DNA of 64,000 bases, from assembly GCA_013204105.1 (NCBI GenBank), contig JABMOM010000040.1, forward strand, positions 98,582 to 162,581, given 5' to 3'. This DNA comes from Flavobacteriales bacterium (GTDB taxonomy: Bacteria > Bacteroidota > Bacteroidia > Flavobacteriales_G > Salibacteraceae). This document shows positions 33,726-42,204 of the stretch, in pieces (position 1 is the stretch's first letter; the number at the start of each line of letters is the position of its first letter). The position numbers and the translations under genes were made by a program. The notes beneath the pieces are model-generated. The model did not search any database and was not told the origin of the DNA. It saw nothing but the letters and a program-made list of their open reading frames with translations.

Positions 33726-34195
33726 AAGTTTCTAATTGTGTTTTCACACAACACCGACAACAGTCGGTCAACGTAGAAATTGTATATCCCTTTCTTTCAA
33801 AAGGACGGCAAAATTAGATATTTCCTTCGCTGTTGCAAATTAAATTCACGCTTGTCGTGTAAAATAGAAAACCAGCTTGCCTAGGCCTCTTGAAAAGCCT
33901 TTAGGACTCTCTTCATTTCCAATGGATTGGGTATTAAAATCACAGATCCTCATGCTCATTTCAATCCAAAGTTTTCAGCGAATGCAGCTTCATCTGTAGC
34001 CCTGACACACTGCTCTATGTCACTTGAAATTGACACGGCACCAGGATAAGTGCTTTTCAATCCTCCAAGCGTCGTCTTGGATGTACTCAGACCAAGCGGG
34101 TATTCCATCGGACCTGCCGATATACACAACCATTGTAGATGGCTTTCGTCATAATTCAGTATATATCCATCTAAATAATTTGAGGATTCGTCGAT

Positions 34196-36703
34196 ATGAA
34201 AGTATTTTACCTGGCTTTTGGCCTTTCTCTTTTCTTCCTAAATAGTTTAGTTGCTCAGACCTATCAGTGGACGCTTCCAATCAATCTCCCCGACTCAGGA
34301 CAAATAACAGCTCAGGCTGTCTCTGAAAATGGCGATGTATACATCGCTTCATATCACAGAACGCAAATAGCGTCCTACAATTTTGGTCTCAATGGAGTCT
34401 TTCATTTAGGTGAGATGCTCATCTCAAAATTTGACTCAAATGGAACAGCCGTGTGGAGCAAAACATTCGATGATAGTAGAGGAAGAATATTTGACATTGA
34501 ATTAGATCACAACAATGATTTAATTATCTGTGGAGGGTTTTATGATTCACTAAAAATATCTTCAAGCGTGGGGTATGCTGGCCTAAGTGGTTATTCGAGT
34601 AGTTTCATCACCAAGCTCGACACTTCAGGAACTCACATATGGTCTCACGTAGTAATATCAGCAAACTACTATCAATTTGTGAGTACAGGTATCGTGATAA
34701 ACGATACCATGATTGTGCAAGCTGGGAAGTTCGGCATCTACGCTTCCATCCGAAAACTTAATACTTTGGGAGATACAATTTCTTCGTTACAATTCGACGT
34801 TCTCGTAAGAACGATAAGTGGTCTAGAAGTAGATTTTTACGGCAACATTTATATCTGCGGTGGAGCTTTCTCAACCGGATACATCGACACAGTCGCCATC
34901 CCTGATCCCCCGAATAATACTACGTATTTAAACTACATCGCCAAACTGAATTCAAATCTTGATGGATTGTGGGTAAGGAGCACGAATTACGTCACGCTTG
35001 ATTTCGGGTCTAAATTGGCTTTGTTTGGAAATCAAGTGGCATTTCTGTCAAACGAATATCCTTACGGTAGTCAAGGGGCGCATCATTTCAATATTAAATA
35101 CTACGACCTCGCAGGCACATTACTCCATACAGACTCTGTTACAAATGCATACAACCTGGACTCTTATGGTACAGTTGGGATTTCAACGATGAATACTCAC
35201 TTGCTTCTCACGCTTCCGGTAGGAGATAGCATTCTCCAGCTCATTAAAATCAATCCGAATTATCAATCGAGTGTGCTGGCTTCTGTGAAATGCGGAACCT
35301 ACGTTAATTATCCACTTTTCATACACAATCAAACTTCACTTTTCTTTACGACTTCATTTTTCACTCCAACTGCTGTTGTCAATTCGATAGACACCATCTA
35401 TAATTCAGCCGGGACAAGCTCCTATTCGTACTACAGCGGTTTTCGCGAACTTCTCATGAAGTTTGGCCTTGGTCCGTGTGACTCAACTTTCAGCTCTTTT
35501 GCTGCCACTGCCTGTGGTTCTTACCTATCACCGAGCGAAAATTACGCATGGACAACCTCAGGCACCTATCACGACACGATTCTCAACTTCAGCGGATGTG
35601 ATAGTATCATGACGATTGAGCTCACTATTGAATCCAACGATAGCACCCTCACAGTTCAAGCTTGCGGGCCCTACACTTCGCCCAGTGGAAACCAGACATG
35701 GAGCGAGTCCGGCACCTACTTCGATACCATCGGCAATGCTGGCGGATGCGATAGCACTTTCACCATCCATCTTACCATCGAATCAAACGACAGCACCTTC
35801 ACGGTTCAAGCCTGTGAGCCGTTCAGTTCACCAAGTGGGAATTACACTTGGTCTTTGTCTGGAACCTACTTCGATACGGTTGCGAATGCTGCTGGTTGCG
35901 ATAGTGCTCTTACGATTCACTTGTTGATCCTATCGAATGACACCGCCATTCAAGTGTTCAATTGTGGACCATACACCTCTCCCAGCGGAAATATTTGGAA
36001 CCAATCTGGGACGTATGTAGATACAATCCAAAACATCAGTGGCTGTGATAGCATCATCTCTGTTGATCTGACTATATCAAGCGACTCAAGCTCTGAGCAA
36101 GTCACCGCTTGCTACACCTACCAGTGGGCAGCCAATGGGAACTCGTATACCTCTTCGGGTACATACGTCGAGACATTTATAAATGTCCTGGGCTGCGACT
36201 CCATAGCAACGCTAGAATTGGTCATTGACACGGTCGATGTGTTGGTGACCCTCACACAATCCACTTTGACAGCAAATGCATCCGGCGCCTCCTATCAATG
36301 GATGAGGTGCGATAGCGCCTATATGTTGCAAAGTGGTGAAGTAGGGCAATCATTTACCGCTACGTCCGTCGGTTCCTATGCTGTTGAAATCACTCAGAAC
36401 AACTGTGTAGACACCTCAGCATGTATCTCTATTTCTAGCTTAGGCTTCGACGCTTTCAAGGCGAAGTCTTCGATTGAGCTCTTCCCGAATCCAACCACGG
36501 GAAATCTGAGCATTGAAATAAATGACACTGAAACATCCTATGAGGTGGTGATACGTAACCCGACTGGGCAGCTTATCAAGCATGAAAGAATAAAAGAATT
36601 GGGTCGCCACGACTTCACCCTTGAGGGACCTTCAGGGATTTACTTCGTAGCATTGATATCTCCTCTCGGCGAACATCACTCCTTCAAAGTGATCAAAAAC
36701 TAA
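34196..36703 (+). CDS. T9SS type A secreted protein with Cys-anchored tandem repeats
   Basis: An 835-residue secreted protein. The signal peptide is MKVFYLAFGLSLFFLNSLVA. Residues about 25-420 resemble the SBBP/beta-propeller-like region of Bacteroidota surface proteins (GEMLISKFDSNGTAVWSKTF, IYICGGAFSTGYIDT). Residues about 430-680 contain five tandem units of about 48 residues with the pattern V.AC..Y.SPSGN..W..SGTY.DTI.N..GCDS...I.L.I. Cys pairs in each unit suggest one disulphide per repeat. A C-terminal T9SS type A domain follows (IELFPNPTTGNLSIEINDTE, then GIYFVALISPLGEHHSFKV). Its role is likely surface structure or adhesion. Confidence 0.88.
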   Translation: MKVFYLAFGLSLFFLNSLVAQTYQWTLPINLPDSGQITAQAVSENGDVYIASYHRTQIASYNFGLNGVFHLGEMLISKFDSNGTAVWSKTFDDSRGRIFDIELDHNNDLIICGGFYDSLKISSSVGYAGLSGYSSSFITKLDTSGTHIWSHVVISANYYQFVSTGIVINDTMIVQAGKFGIYASIRKLNTLGDTISSLQFDVLVRTISGLEVDFYGNIYICGGAFSTGYIDTVAIPDPPNNTTYLNYIAKLNSNLDGLWVRSTNYVTLDFGSKLALFGNQVAFLSNEYPYGSQGAHHFNIKYYDLAGTLLHTDSVTNAYNLDSYGTVGISTMNTHLLLTLPVGDSILQLIKINPNYQSSVLASVKCGTYVNYPLFIHNQTSLFFTTSFFTPTAVVNSIDTIYNSAGTSSYSYYSGFRELLMKFGLGPCDSTFSSFAATACGSYLSPSENYAWTTSGTYHDTILNFSGCDSIMTIELTIESNDSTLTVQACGPYTSPSGNQTWSESGTYFDTIGNAGGCDSTFTIHLTIESNDSTFTVQACEPFSSPSGNYTWSLSGTYFDTVANAAGCDSALTIHLLILSNDTAIQVFNCGPYTSPSGNIWNQSGTYVDTIQNISGCDSIISVDLTISSDSSSEQVTACYTYQWAANGNSYTSSGTYVETFINVLGCDSIATLELVIDTVDVLVTLTQSTLTANASGASYQWMRCDSAYMLQSGEVGQSFTATSVGSYAVEITQNNCVDTSACISISSLGFDAFKAKSSIELFPNPTTGNLSIEINDTETSYEVVIRNPTGQLIKHERIKELGRHDFTLEGPSGIYFVALISPLGEHHSFKVIKN

Positions 36704-36769
36704 CGATCGTTTGTAGGTTCAAAAACGACGACGTTACGCTTGCTAAATCGACCGTTCACATCCAAGAAC

Positions 36770-37231
36770 CTATTCGAAATACTCTTTATAGCCCGCCAGG
36801 TGCCTTTTCAATCCTTCGAATGCAATTTTGGATGCATTTGCATCACCCGAGCCCAGGTTTGTGAACTTCTCTTTCATGGGAAGAAGGAAGTTGTGCAACT
36901 GGTTGTGTGCCTCCCCTTTCATAGTGCATTTTGTAAAGATCATGGTAAAGTCAGCTTCAAGGCTGTCTGCCAATGTTTGAAACGCGGCCTGATCTTCTGT
37001 GTATGTAAACCCATTCATGCGCTCCTTCATTTTGTTTATTCCTTCTGTCGTTTCTGGATTTGCGCTCCAGCGCTGGCCATCGTTCAACGTCAGCCCCGCC
37101 TCACTATCTGAATGCATCGCTGCCGACTCCGCCTCAGATCCGTGTTCGTGGTGATGGGTTTCGGTGTTTTCACAGGCCACTGTTGCGGTGAATAGGAAGA
37201 GGACGAATATTACTTGGTACTTAGCATTCAT
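36770..37231 (-). CDS. His-rich lipoprotein of unknown function
   Basis: A 153-residue lipoprotein. The signal sequence (MNAKYQVIFVLFLFTATVAC) ends in the lipobox Cys. The mature N-terminus is rich in His and acidic residues (ETHHHEHGSEAESAAMHSDS), typical of a metal-binding tail. The remaining chain is helical (GINKMKERMNGFTYTEDQA, then LKRHLAGYKEYF) with one internal Cys in FTKCTMKGEAHNQLH. Metal binding (zinc or copper) is an inference from composition. It is convergent with the T9SS gene upstream and divergent from the Cys-domain protein. Confidence 0.65.
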   Translation of the reverse strand: MNAKYQVIFVLFLFTATVACENTETHHHEHGSEAESAAMHSDSEAGLTLNDGQRWSANPETTEGINKMKERMNGFTYTEDQAAFQTLADSLEADFTMIFTKCTMKGEAHNQLHNFLLPMKEKFTNLGSGDANASKIAFEGLKRHLAGYKEYFE

Positions 37232-37405
37232 TTGTTTGTTGGATTATGTTGACATCATGGCCTTTGAAGACCGAGCTTATTTGTGTTTGCAAGTTCGAAG
37301 ATAGACATGGCCGCTACCCTTAACAAAAGCGGTAAAACGTATTCCAGCCTGGCATAAAAGTCTCCATGTTTTATGGAATATGCTACAGCCTTGCATCCTA
37401 GAGGT

Positions 37406-37978
37406 ATGCAACAGAAAACCAACCTCAACATTAGCCTCCCAGAGCCCTGCTCGGAGGACTGGAACCAAATGACACCCGCGGAAAAAGGACGCTTCTGCGG
37501 TAGCTGCGAAAAGATCGTAGTCGATTTCACCCAAATGAGCGACGATGCACTGATCGAATTCTTTGTAACCCAAAAGCAACGTGCCTGTGGAAGGTTTAAC
37601 GCGGATCAACTCAACCGTGCAATCACGCCAGCTCCTCAGGCACGACGTAACTACACCGCAGCCATTGCATTGGCCGGTACGCTCAGTGTGCTCTCAACCA
37701 CGGCAGCCTGCCAAACCGAAGAAATAGGAAAGGCAATATTGACGGGAGACACCATCATCCAAACGCACCACATGGGAGAAGTGGATCCGTCGTTCGATAT
37801 GGATATCGATTCCAATAAGGTAGATACGGTAGGATCGGTAGAGGGAACGAAAGAGCCTGCAATAGAAACAATCGTTCTTCCAGAGGTAATCCAGCTTTCA
37901 GGCGTGCCGATGATTTACATCGAGCCCGTGGAAGAGCCAAGGTGGAAGCGCTTTATTCCGTTTCGGAAAAGACGCTAG
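37406..37978 (+). CDS. Cys-motif N-terminal domain protein with membrane anchor
   Basis: A protein of about 190 residues. ATG at 37406 (MQQKTNLNISLPEPC) is preferred over 37373. The N-terminal domain (residues 1-70) has the pattern C-x15-C-x2-C: EPCSEDWNQMTPAEKGRFC, then GSCEKIVVDFTQMSDDALIE, with another Cys near CGRFNADQ. This four-Cys domain, probably zinc-binding, is widespread in Bacteroidota in front of membrane segments. A hydrophobic stretch (AAIALAGTLSVLSTTAAC) and an extracytoplasmic tail follow. The function is unknown. It could be a membrane-anchored regulator or anti-sigma-like protein, though none has been shown. Confidence 0.7.
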   Translation: MQQKTNLNISLPEPCSEDWNQMTPAEKGRFCGSCEKIVVDFTQMSDDALIEFFVTQKQRACGRFNADQLNRAITPAPQARRNYTAAIALAGTLSVLSTTAACQTEEIGKAILTGDTIIQTHHMGEVDPSFDMDIDSNKVDTVGSVEGTKEPAIETIVLPEVIQLSGVPMIYIEPVEEPRWKRFIPFRKRR

Positions 37979-37989
37979 TGACGCTCCCA

Positions 37990-38216
37990 AAATCTGTCAC
38001 TTCGAGTGATCGCTTACGAAATAAACTCGCCAATACAGACCTTGCGCGATCGTATCGAGAAGCCTTACGTGCAGCTTGGGTGGTGTTCTCGATACAATCG
38101 CACCTACGGCGTGATCACTCGAACTGACATCTGAGGAGGAGCCCCCTATTCCCTACTCCCCATTCACTCTTCACCTTTCACTTTTCACTTTTAGTTTTTC
38201 ACTTTTCACTATCAGC
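37990..38216 (+). repeat. Mosaic intergenic repeat, palindrome modules plus heptamer tract
   Basis: TGTCACTTCGAGTGATCGC begins one palindrome module at about 37996, ending with GATCGTATCGAGAAG near 38063. A second, in opposite orientation, runs from GTTCTCGATACAATCGC (about 38085) to GTGATCACTCGAACTGACATC (about 38131). Then CCCTATTCCCTACTCCCC and the TTTTCAC heptamer tract (38163-38212) end just before the stop of the pyruvate phosphate dikinase gene. Confidence 0.78.
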
Positions 38217-38228
38217 CAAAAGCTGCTC

Positions 38229-40952
38229 TCAATCATTCCTCAAACTCGCCTGTGCTGATGCCAATCTTGCAATCGGCACGCGGTAGGGCGAGCAACTTAC
38301 GTAGTTGAGTCCTGTGCGGTAGCAGAAGTCGATCGACCTGGGCTCGCCGCCGTGCTCTCCACAGACGCCTAGCTTTAGGGTTGGATTGACGCTCCTGCCC
38401 TTTTCGGCAGCCATGGTCACCAGTTGTCCGACGCCTTCTTGGTCTAAGACTTCGAAGGGATCCACTGTCAAGATGCCTTTCTGGATATAGATCGGTAAGA
38501 ATTTACCGGCATCGTCCCTGGAATACCCGAAGGTCATTTGGGTCAAGTCGTTGGTTCCAAAGGAGAAAAACTCCGCTCGATGCGCGATCAAGTCTGCCGT
38601 GAGGGCAGCCCTCGGGATCTCGATCATCGTGCCCACTTTGAACTCGATGCTATCACCTCTCTCTTCAAACACCTTGGCGGCGGTCTCTCGGATGATGTCT
38701 TCCTGCATGGTATACTCCTTGACCGTTCCAACCAGTGGAACCATGATTTCAGGAAGGGCTTCGATTCCCTTATCCTTTAGGTTCATCGCCGCTTCAATGA
38801 TGGCGCGGGTTTGCATTTCGGTGATCTCGGGATAGGTGTTTCCCAACCGGCACCCACGGTGGCCCAGCATAGGGTTAAACTCTTCCAACTCTGCCACCTT
38901 GCGTTTCACTTGGTCGAGTGAAATGTGCATGTCGTCCGCCAAATCTTTTTGGGTAGCCAATTGATGGGGTACAAATTCATGGAGCGGTGGATCCAACAAG
39001 CGGATCGTAACTGGCAAGCCGGCCATCGCTTCGAAGATGCCCTCGAAGTCTTCTCGCTGCATCGGCAACAATTGGTCGAGCGCCTTTCGGCGACCGTTGA
39101 CCGTATCGGCCAGGATCATCTCGCGCATTGCCTTGATGCGGTCTACTTCAAAGAACATGTGTTCTGTCCGGGTCAATCCAATGCCTTGGGCGCCGAAGCT
39201 TCGAGCGACCTTGGCGTCTTTCGGTGTATCGGCATTGGTCCTAACACGCATGGTTCCATACTTATCGGCCAGCTCCATGAGCTCGGCAAATTCACCGCTC
39301 AAAGCCGGTTCTACGGTAGCTACCTTGCCTTCGATGATGTTTCCTGTGGATCCATTCAGCGAAATCCAATCGCCTTCATGGTAGATCTTTCCATCCACGA
39401 TGAGCGTGCGGTCTTTGTAATTGATCCTCAAGGACCCTGCTCCCGATACACAGCACTTGCCCATGCCTCGTGCTACAACCGCAGCGTGAGAGGTCATTCC
39501 TCCCCTTGCCGTCAGAATACCTCGGGCGAGGTTCATGCCCTCAAGGTCTTCCGGAGATGTTTCGATGCGGGTAAGGATGGCGTGCTTGTAGCGACTCGCC
39601 TCGTCGGCAAAAAAGACGATCTGCCCGGTAGCCGCACCTGGTGATGCCGGCAATCCTTGGGCAATCACGTTTGCCTTGGCCAAGGCTTTTAGATCAAACA
39701 CTGGGTGCAAGAGCTCGTCGAGTTTGTTTGGTTCCACCATCATGATCGCTTCCTGCTCGTCCAACAAGCCTTCTTTCAGCATGTCCATTGCGATCTTCAC
39801 CATTGCCGCACCCGTGCGCTTTCCGTTTCGGGTTTGCAGCACCCAAAGCTTGTCTTGTTGGATGGTAAACTCCATGTCCTGCATATCACGGTAGTCGAGC
39901 TCTAATTTCTTTTGATAGCCGTTCAGTTCTTTAAATACATCCGGCATCAATTCTTCGAGTGATGGAAAGCTCTGTAAGCGCACTTCCTCTTCCACACGAG
40001 CGAGTGTCGCCCAACGCTCCGATCCCAGTTTGGTGATCTGTTGTGGTGTGCGAACGCCAGCGACAACATCCTCTCCTTGGGCGTTGATCAGGTATTCTCC
40101 GTTGAATACGCGCTCTCCGGTTCCAGCGTCCCGCGTAAAGCAAACGCCTGTTCCAGAATCCAAGCCCATGTTGCCATAGACCATGGCTTGCACGTTCACA
40201 GCCGTTCCCCAATCGGAAGGATAGTTATTCATGTTTCGGTAGTACACCGCTCGGTCGCCATTCCAGCTATTGAATACGGCTTCTATTGCTCCCCAGAGCT
40301 GATCCCACGGATCTTCTGGGAACACCTTGCCCGTTCTTCTCCGCACGGCGCTCTTGAAGTCGTATACGAGGTCTTGCAAGTCTTGCACGTTGAATTCCGT
40401 ATCGAGCTCAATGCCCCGCTTGTGTTTCAGATCCTCAATGATCTCTTCAAAGGGGTCGATGTCGATCTTGCTCTGTGGTTTCATGCCCAAGACCACATCA
40501 CCGTACATCTGAATGAAGCGTCGGTAGGAATCCCATGCGAAACGTTCGTTCTTGGTCTTCTTGGCCAGTCCTTGCACCACCACTTCGTTCAGTCCTAGGT
40601 TCAACACGGTATCCATCATACCCGGCATGGAGACGCGGGCACCTGAACGCACGGAGATCAGGAGGGGATCCTTCTTATCGCCGAATTTGGCTTGCATGAT
40701 ATCTTCCATGCGGGCGAGGGCCTCTTCCACTTCTGGACGGATAGTCTCAATGAGTTTTTCCTGTCCGAAGTCGTTGTATTCCTTACACACTTCCGTAGTA
40801 ATCGTAAATCCCGGCGGCACCGGAATTCCGATGGCGCTCATCTCAGCGAGGTTGGCTCCCTTACCGCCGAGCAGGTTCTTCATTTGGCTATTTCCCTCGG
40901 CGTTTTTATTTCCAAAGGAGTAAACACGTTTCAAGTCTTGTGCAACTTCCAT
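38229..40952 (-). CDS. ppdK: Pyruvate, phosphate dikinase
   Basis: A 907-residue enzyme that interconverts pyruvate, ATP and phosphate with PEP, AMP and pyrophosphate. The N-terminal ATP-grasp domain starts with KRVYSFGNKNAEGN and LLGGKGANLAEMSAIGIPVP. The swivelling phosphohistidine domain has GGMTSHAAVVARGMGKCC with the catalytic His near residue 488. The PEP-binding barrel has GLTRTEHMFF, HRGCRLG and the active-site Cys segment LGVCGEHGGEP. The length matches bacterial PPDK. No PPDK regulatory kinase gene (DUF299) is adjacent. A TATCTTTC box, one mismatch from consensus, lies upstream near 40985-40992. Confidence 0.96.
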   Translation of the reverse strand: MEVAQDLKRVYSFGNKNAEGNSQMKNLLGGKGANLAEMSAIGIPVPPGFTITTEVCKEYNDFGQEKLIETIRPEVEEALARMEDIMQAKFGDKKDPLLISVRSGARVSMPGMMDTVLNLGLNEVVVQGLAKKTKNERFAWDSYRRFIQMYGDVVLGMKPQSKIDIDPFEEIIEDLKHKRGIELDTEFNVQDLQDLVYDFKSAVRRRTGKVFPEDPWDQLWGAIEAVFNSWNGDRAVYYRNMNNYPSDWGTAVNVQAMVYGNMGLDSGTGVCFTRDAGTGERVFNGEYLINAQGEDVVAGVRTPQQITKLGSERWATLARVEEEVRLQSFPSLEELMPDVFKELNGYQKKLELDYRDMQDMEFTIQQDKLWVLQTRNGKRTGAAMVKIAMDMLKEGLLDEQEAIMMVEPNKLDELLHPVFDLKALAKANVIAQGLPASPGAATGQIVFFADEASRYKHAILTRIETSPEDLEGMNLARGILTARGGMTSHAAVVARGMGKCCVSGAGSLRINYKDRTLIVDGKIYHEGDWISLNGSTGNIIEGKVATVEPALSGEFAELMELADKYGTMRVRTNADTPKDAKVARSFGAQGIGLTRTEHMFFEVDRIKAMREMILADTVNGRRKALDQLLPMQREDFEGIFEAMAGLPVTIRLLDPPLHEFVPHQLATQKDLADDMHISLDQVKRKVAELEEFNPMLGHRGCRLGNTYPEITEMQTRAIIEAAMNLKDKGIEALPEIMVPLVGTVKEYTMQEDIIRETAAKVFEERGDSIEFKVGTMIEIPRAALTADLIAHRAEFFSFGTNDLTQMTFGYSRDDAGKFLPIYIQKGILTVDPFEVLDQEGVGQLVTMAAEKGRSVNPTLKLGVCGEHGGEPRSIDFCYRTGLNYVSCSPYRVPIARLASAQASLRND

Positions 40953-41053
40953 AACGTAGGTTTTTTGTTCATAATCAGCCCGAAAGATAGAATGGTCACA
41001 AAGCGATAATTATGACCGATGTCAAGCGGAGGGTGAACTTCGGGCAGGTTTTT

Positions 41054-41410
41054 TTGCCGCTTTGCGGCGCGGATTGGGGATTGGGGATTAGGGATTGGGG
41101 ATTAGCTCGCTGCTTTGCAGCGGGGATTAGGGAATGGGGATTAGTTGATTAGGCGTAGCCCTTGCAGTGCCAAAGATGAAAGATCAGTCGGGCAGCTTCT
41201 CGATACGATCGCGCAAGGTTTGTTTTAGCCAGAGGATTTCGTGTGCGATCACTCGAAGTGACAGCTTTTGAGTGGCACTCCGGCATCGTTGTCAGTTCGA
41301 GTGGCCACGCCGAAGGCTTTCCTCTCCTGGTGTCAGTTCGAGTGGCCACGCCTCTGGCGTGGATGTATCGAGAACAACCTAAGTGTAGGGATTGGCGAAT
41401 TAGGGAGTAG
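41054..41410. repeat. Mosaic intergenic repeat block, several nested modules
   Basis: G-rich runs GGGGATTGGGGATTAGGGATTGGGG (41076-41104) surround two short hairpin pieces (GCCGCTTTGCGGC near 41058 and GCTGCTTTGCAGC near 41109). Palindrome modules follow in both orientations: CTTCTCGATACGATCGC (41189-41205) to GATCACTCGAAGTGACAG (41246-41263), and CAGTTCGAGTGGCCACGCC near 41293 and again at 41334-41375, ending ATGTATCGAGAAC. A short GTTGAATTGC..GCAGTTGTAGTT hexamer remnant lies near 41421-41446. Confidence 0.78.
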
Positions 41411-41526
41411 TTATTGGTTCGTTGAATTGCCTTGGCAGTTGTAGTTCCAATCGCTCCACCGACAGCGCGCACACTGATCTTTCATCTTCAATCTTTCCCG
41501 CACCATTCCTGCCCTATCTTGCGGGG

Positions 41527-42150
41527 GTGGAACACGTGATCGAATTCTTAAAAAAGGACCGCAAATTGGCCAAGGTCATGGAGAGCACACCCCTGCGACT
41601 GCCTAAGACCAACGACGATGTGTATTTCACCTTACTGCGTTCCATTGTTGAACAGCAGCTCAGCACCAAGGCTGCGGCGACCATCTGGGGTCGGTTTTTG
41701 GAACGCTTTGATGCTTACCCGAGCCCGGAGGCCGTTCTCGACAAGGATGTAGAAATCTTCAGGGGAGCCGGACTCTCCTACCAGAAGGCCGGTTACATCC
41801 AGAACATTGCACGCTTTGCCTTGGAGGATGATTTGAGCAAGAGCTACATGGATGGATTGAACGACCTAGACGCCCTCGCCCACCTGACGCGGATCAAGGG
41901 CGTGGGGAGATGGACGGTAGAAATGATCCTGATGTTTTCACTCGGCCGACCAGACGTGTTTCCGGTCGATGACCTCATCATCCGCAATGCCATGATCCTC
42001 ATCTACGACGTGAAGAGCGAAAAGAAGCAATTGTACAAGGACCTAGAGGAGATTGCCTTGACTTGGAGTCCGCATCGTACCCATGCCTGCTTGATCTTGT
42101 GGGATTGGTATGAGGGGCAGGTTAAGGGTAGGGAATTGTATGGGAGCTGA
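41527..42150 (+). CDS. DNA-3-methyladenine glycosylase II-type (AlkA/HhH-GPD) enzyme
   Basis: A base-excision repair glycosylase of about 207 residues. The HhH-GPD motif is clear: LTRIKGVGRWTVEMILMFSL, followed by DVFPVDDLIIRNAM with the catalytic Asp. The N-terminal segment LLRSIVEQQLSTKAAATIW is the usual family helix. It is shorter than E. coli AlkA because it lacks the N-terminal beta domain, as in many Bacteroidota. The start is uncertain: GTG at 41527 (GTG GAA CAC GTG) excludes the repeat-derived N-terminus of the longer frame from 41422, which reads as non-conserved sequence. Confidence 0.88.
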   Translation: MEHVIEFLKKDRKLAKVMESTPLRLPKTNDDVYFTLLRSIVEQQLSTKAAATIWGRFLERFDAYPSPEAVLDKDVEIFRGAGLSYQKAGYIQNIARFALEDDLSKSYMDGLNDLDALAHLTRIKGVGRWTVEMILMFSLGRPDVFPVDDLIIRNAMILIYDVKSEKKQLYKDLEEIALTWSPHRTHACLILWDWYEGQVKGRELYGS

Positions 42151-42198
42151 GGGGCTAGAAGCTAGGGACTAGGAATTAGGGGCTAGGGAATAGAGATT
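42150..42198. repeat. G-rich CTAGGG-type repeat fragment
   Basis: GGGGCTAGAAGCTAGGGACTAGGAATTAGGGGCTAGGG follows directly after the glycosylase stop. It is the G-rich module of the mosaic repeat without the other modules, and is also seen at 60749-60780. Confidence 0.65.
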
Positions 42199-42204
42199 CG
42201 TACA

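Noticed and set aside
34024..34245. Plus-strand ORF overlapping the start of the T9SS gene
   Set aside because: It has no ribosome-binding site, no recognisable family and overlaps the signal peptide coding sequence.
38163..38212. TTTTCAC heptamer tracts as a possible CRISPR or microsatellite locus
   Set aside because: Repeat units are 7 bases and have no unique spacers of regular size. No cas genes are present. They are modules of the mosaic repeat.
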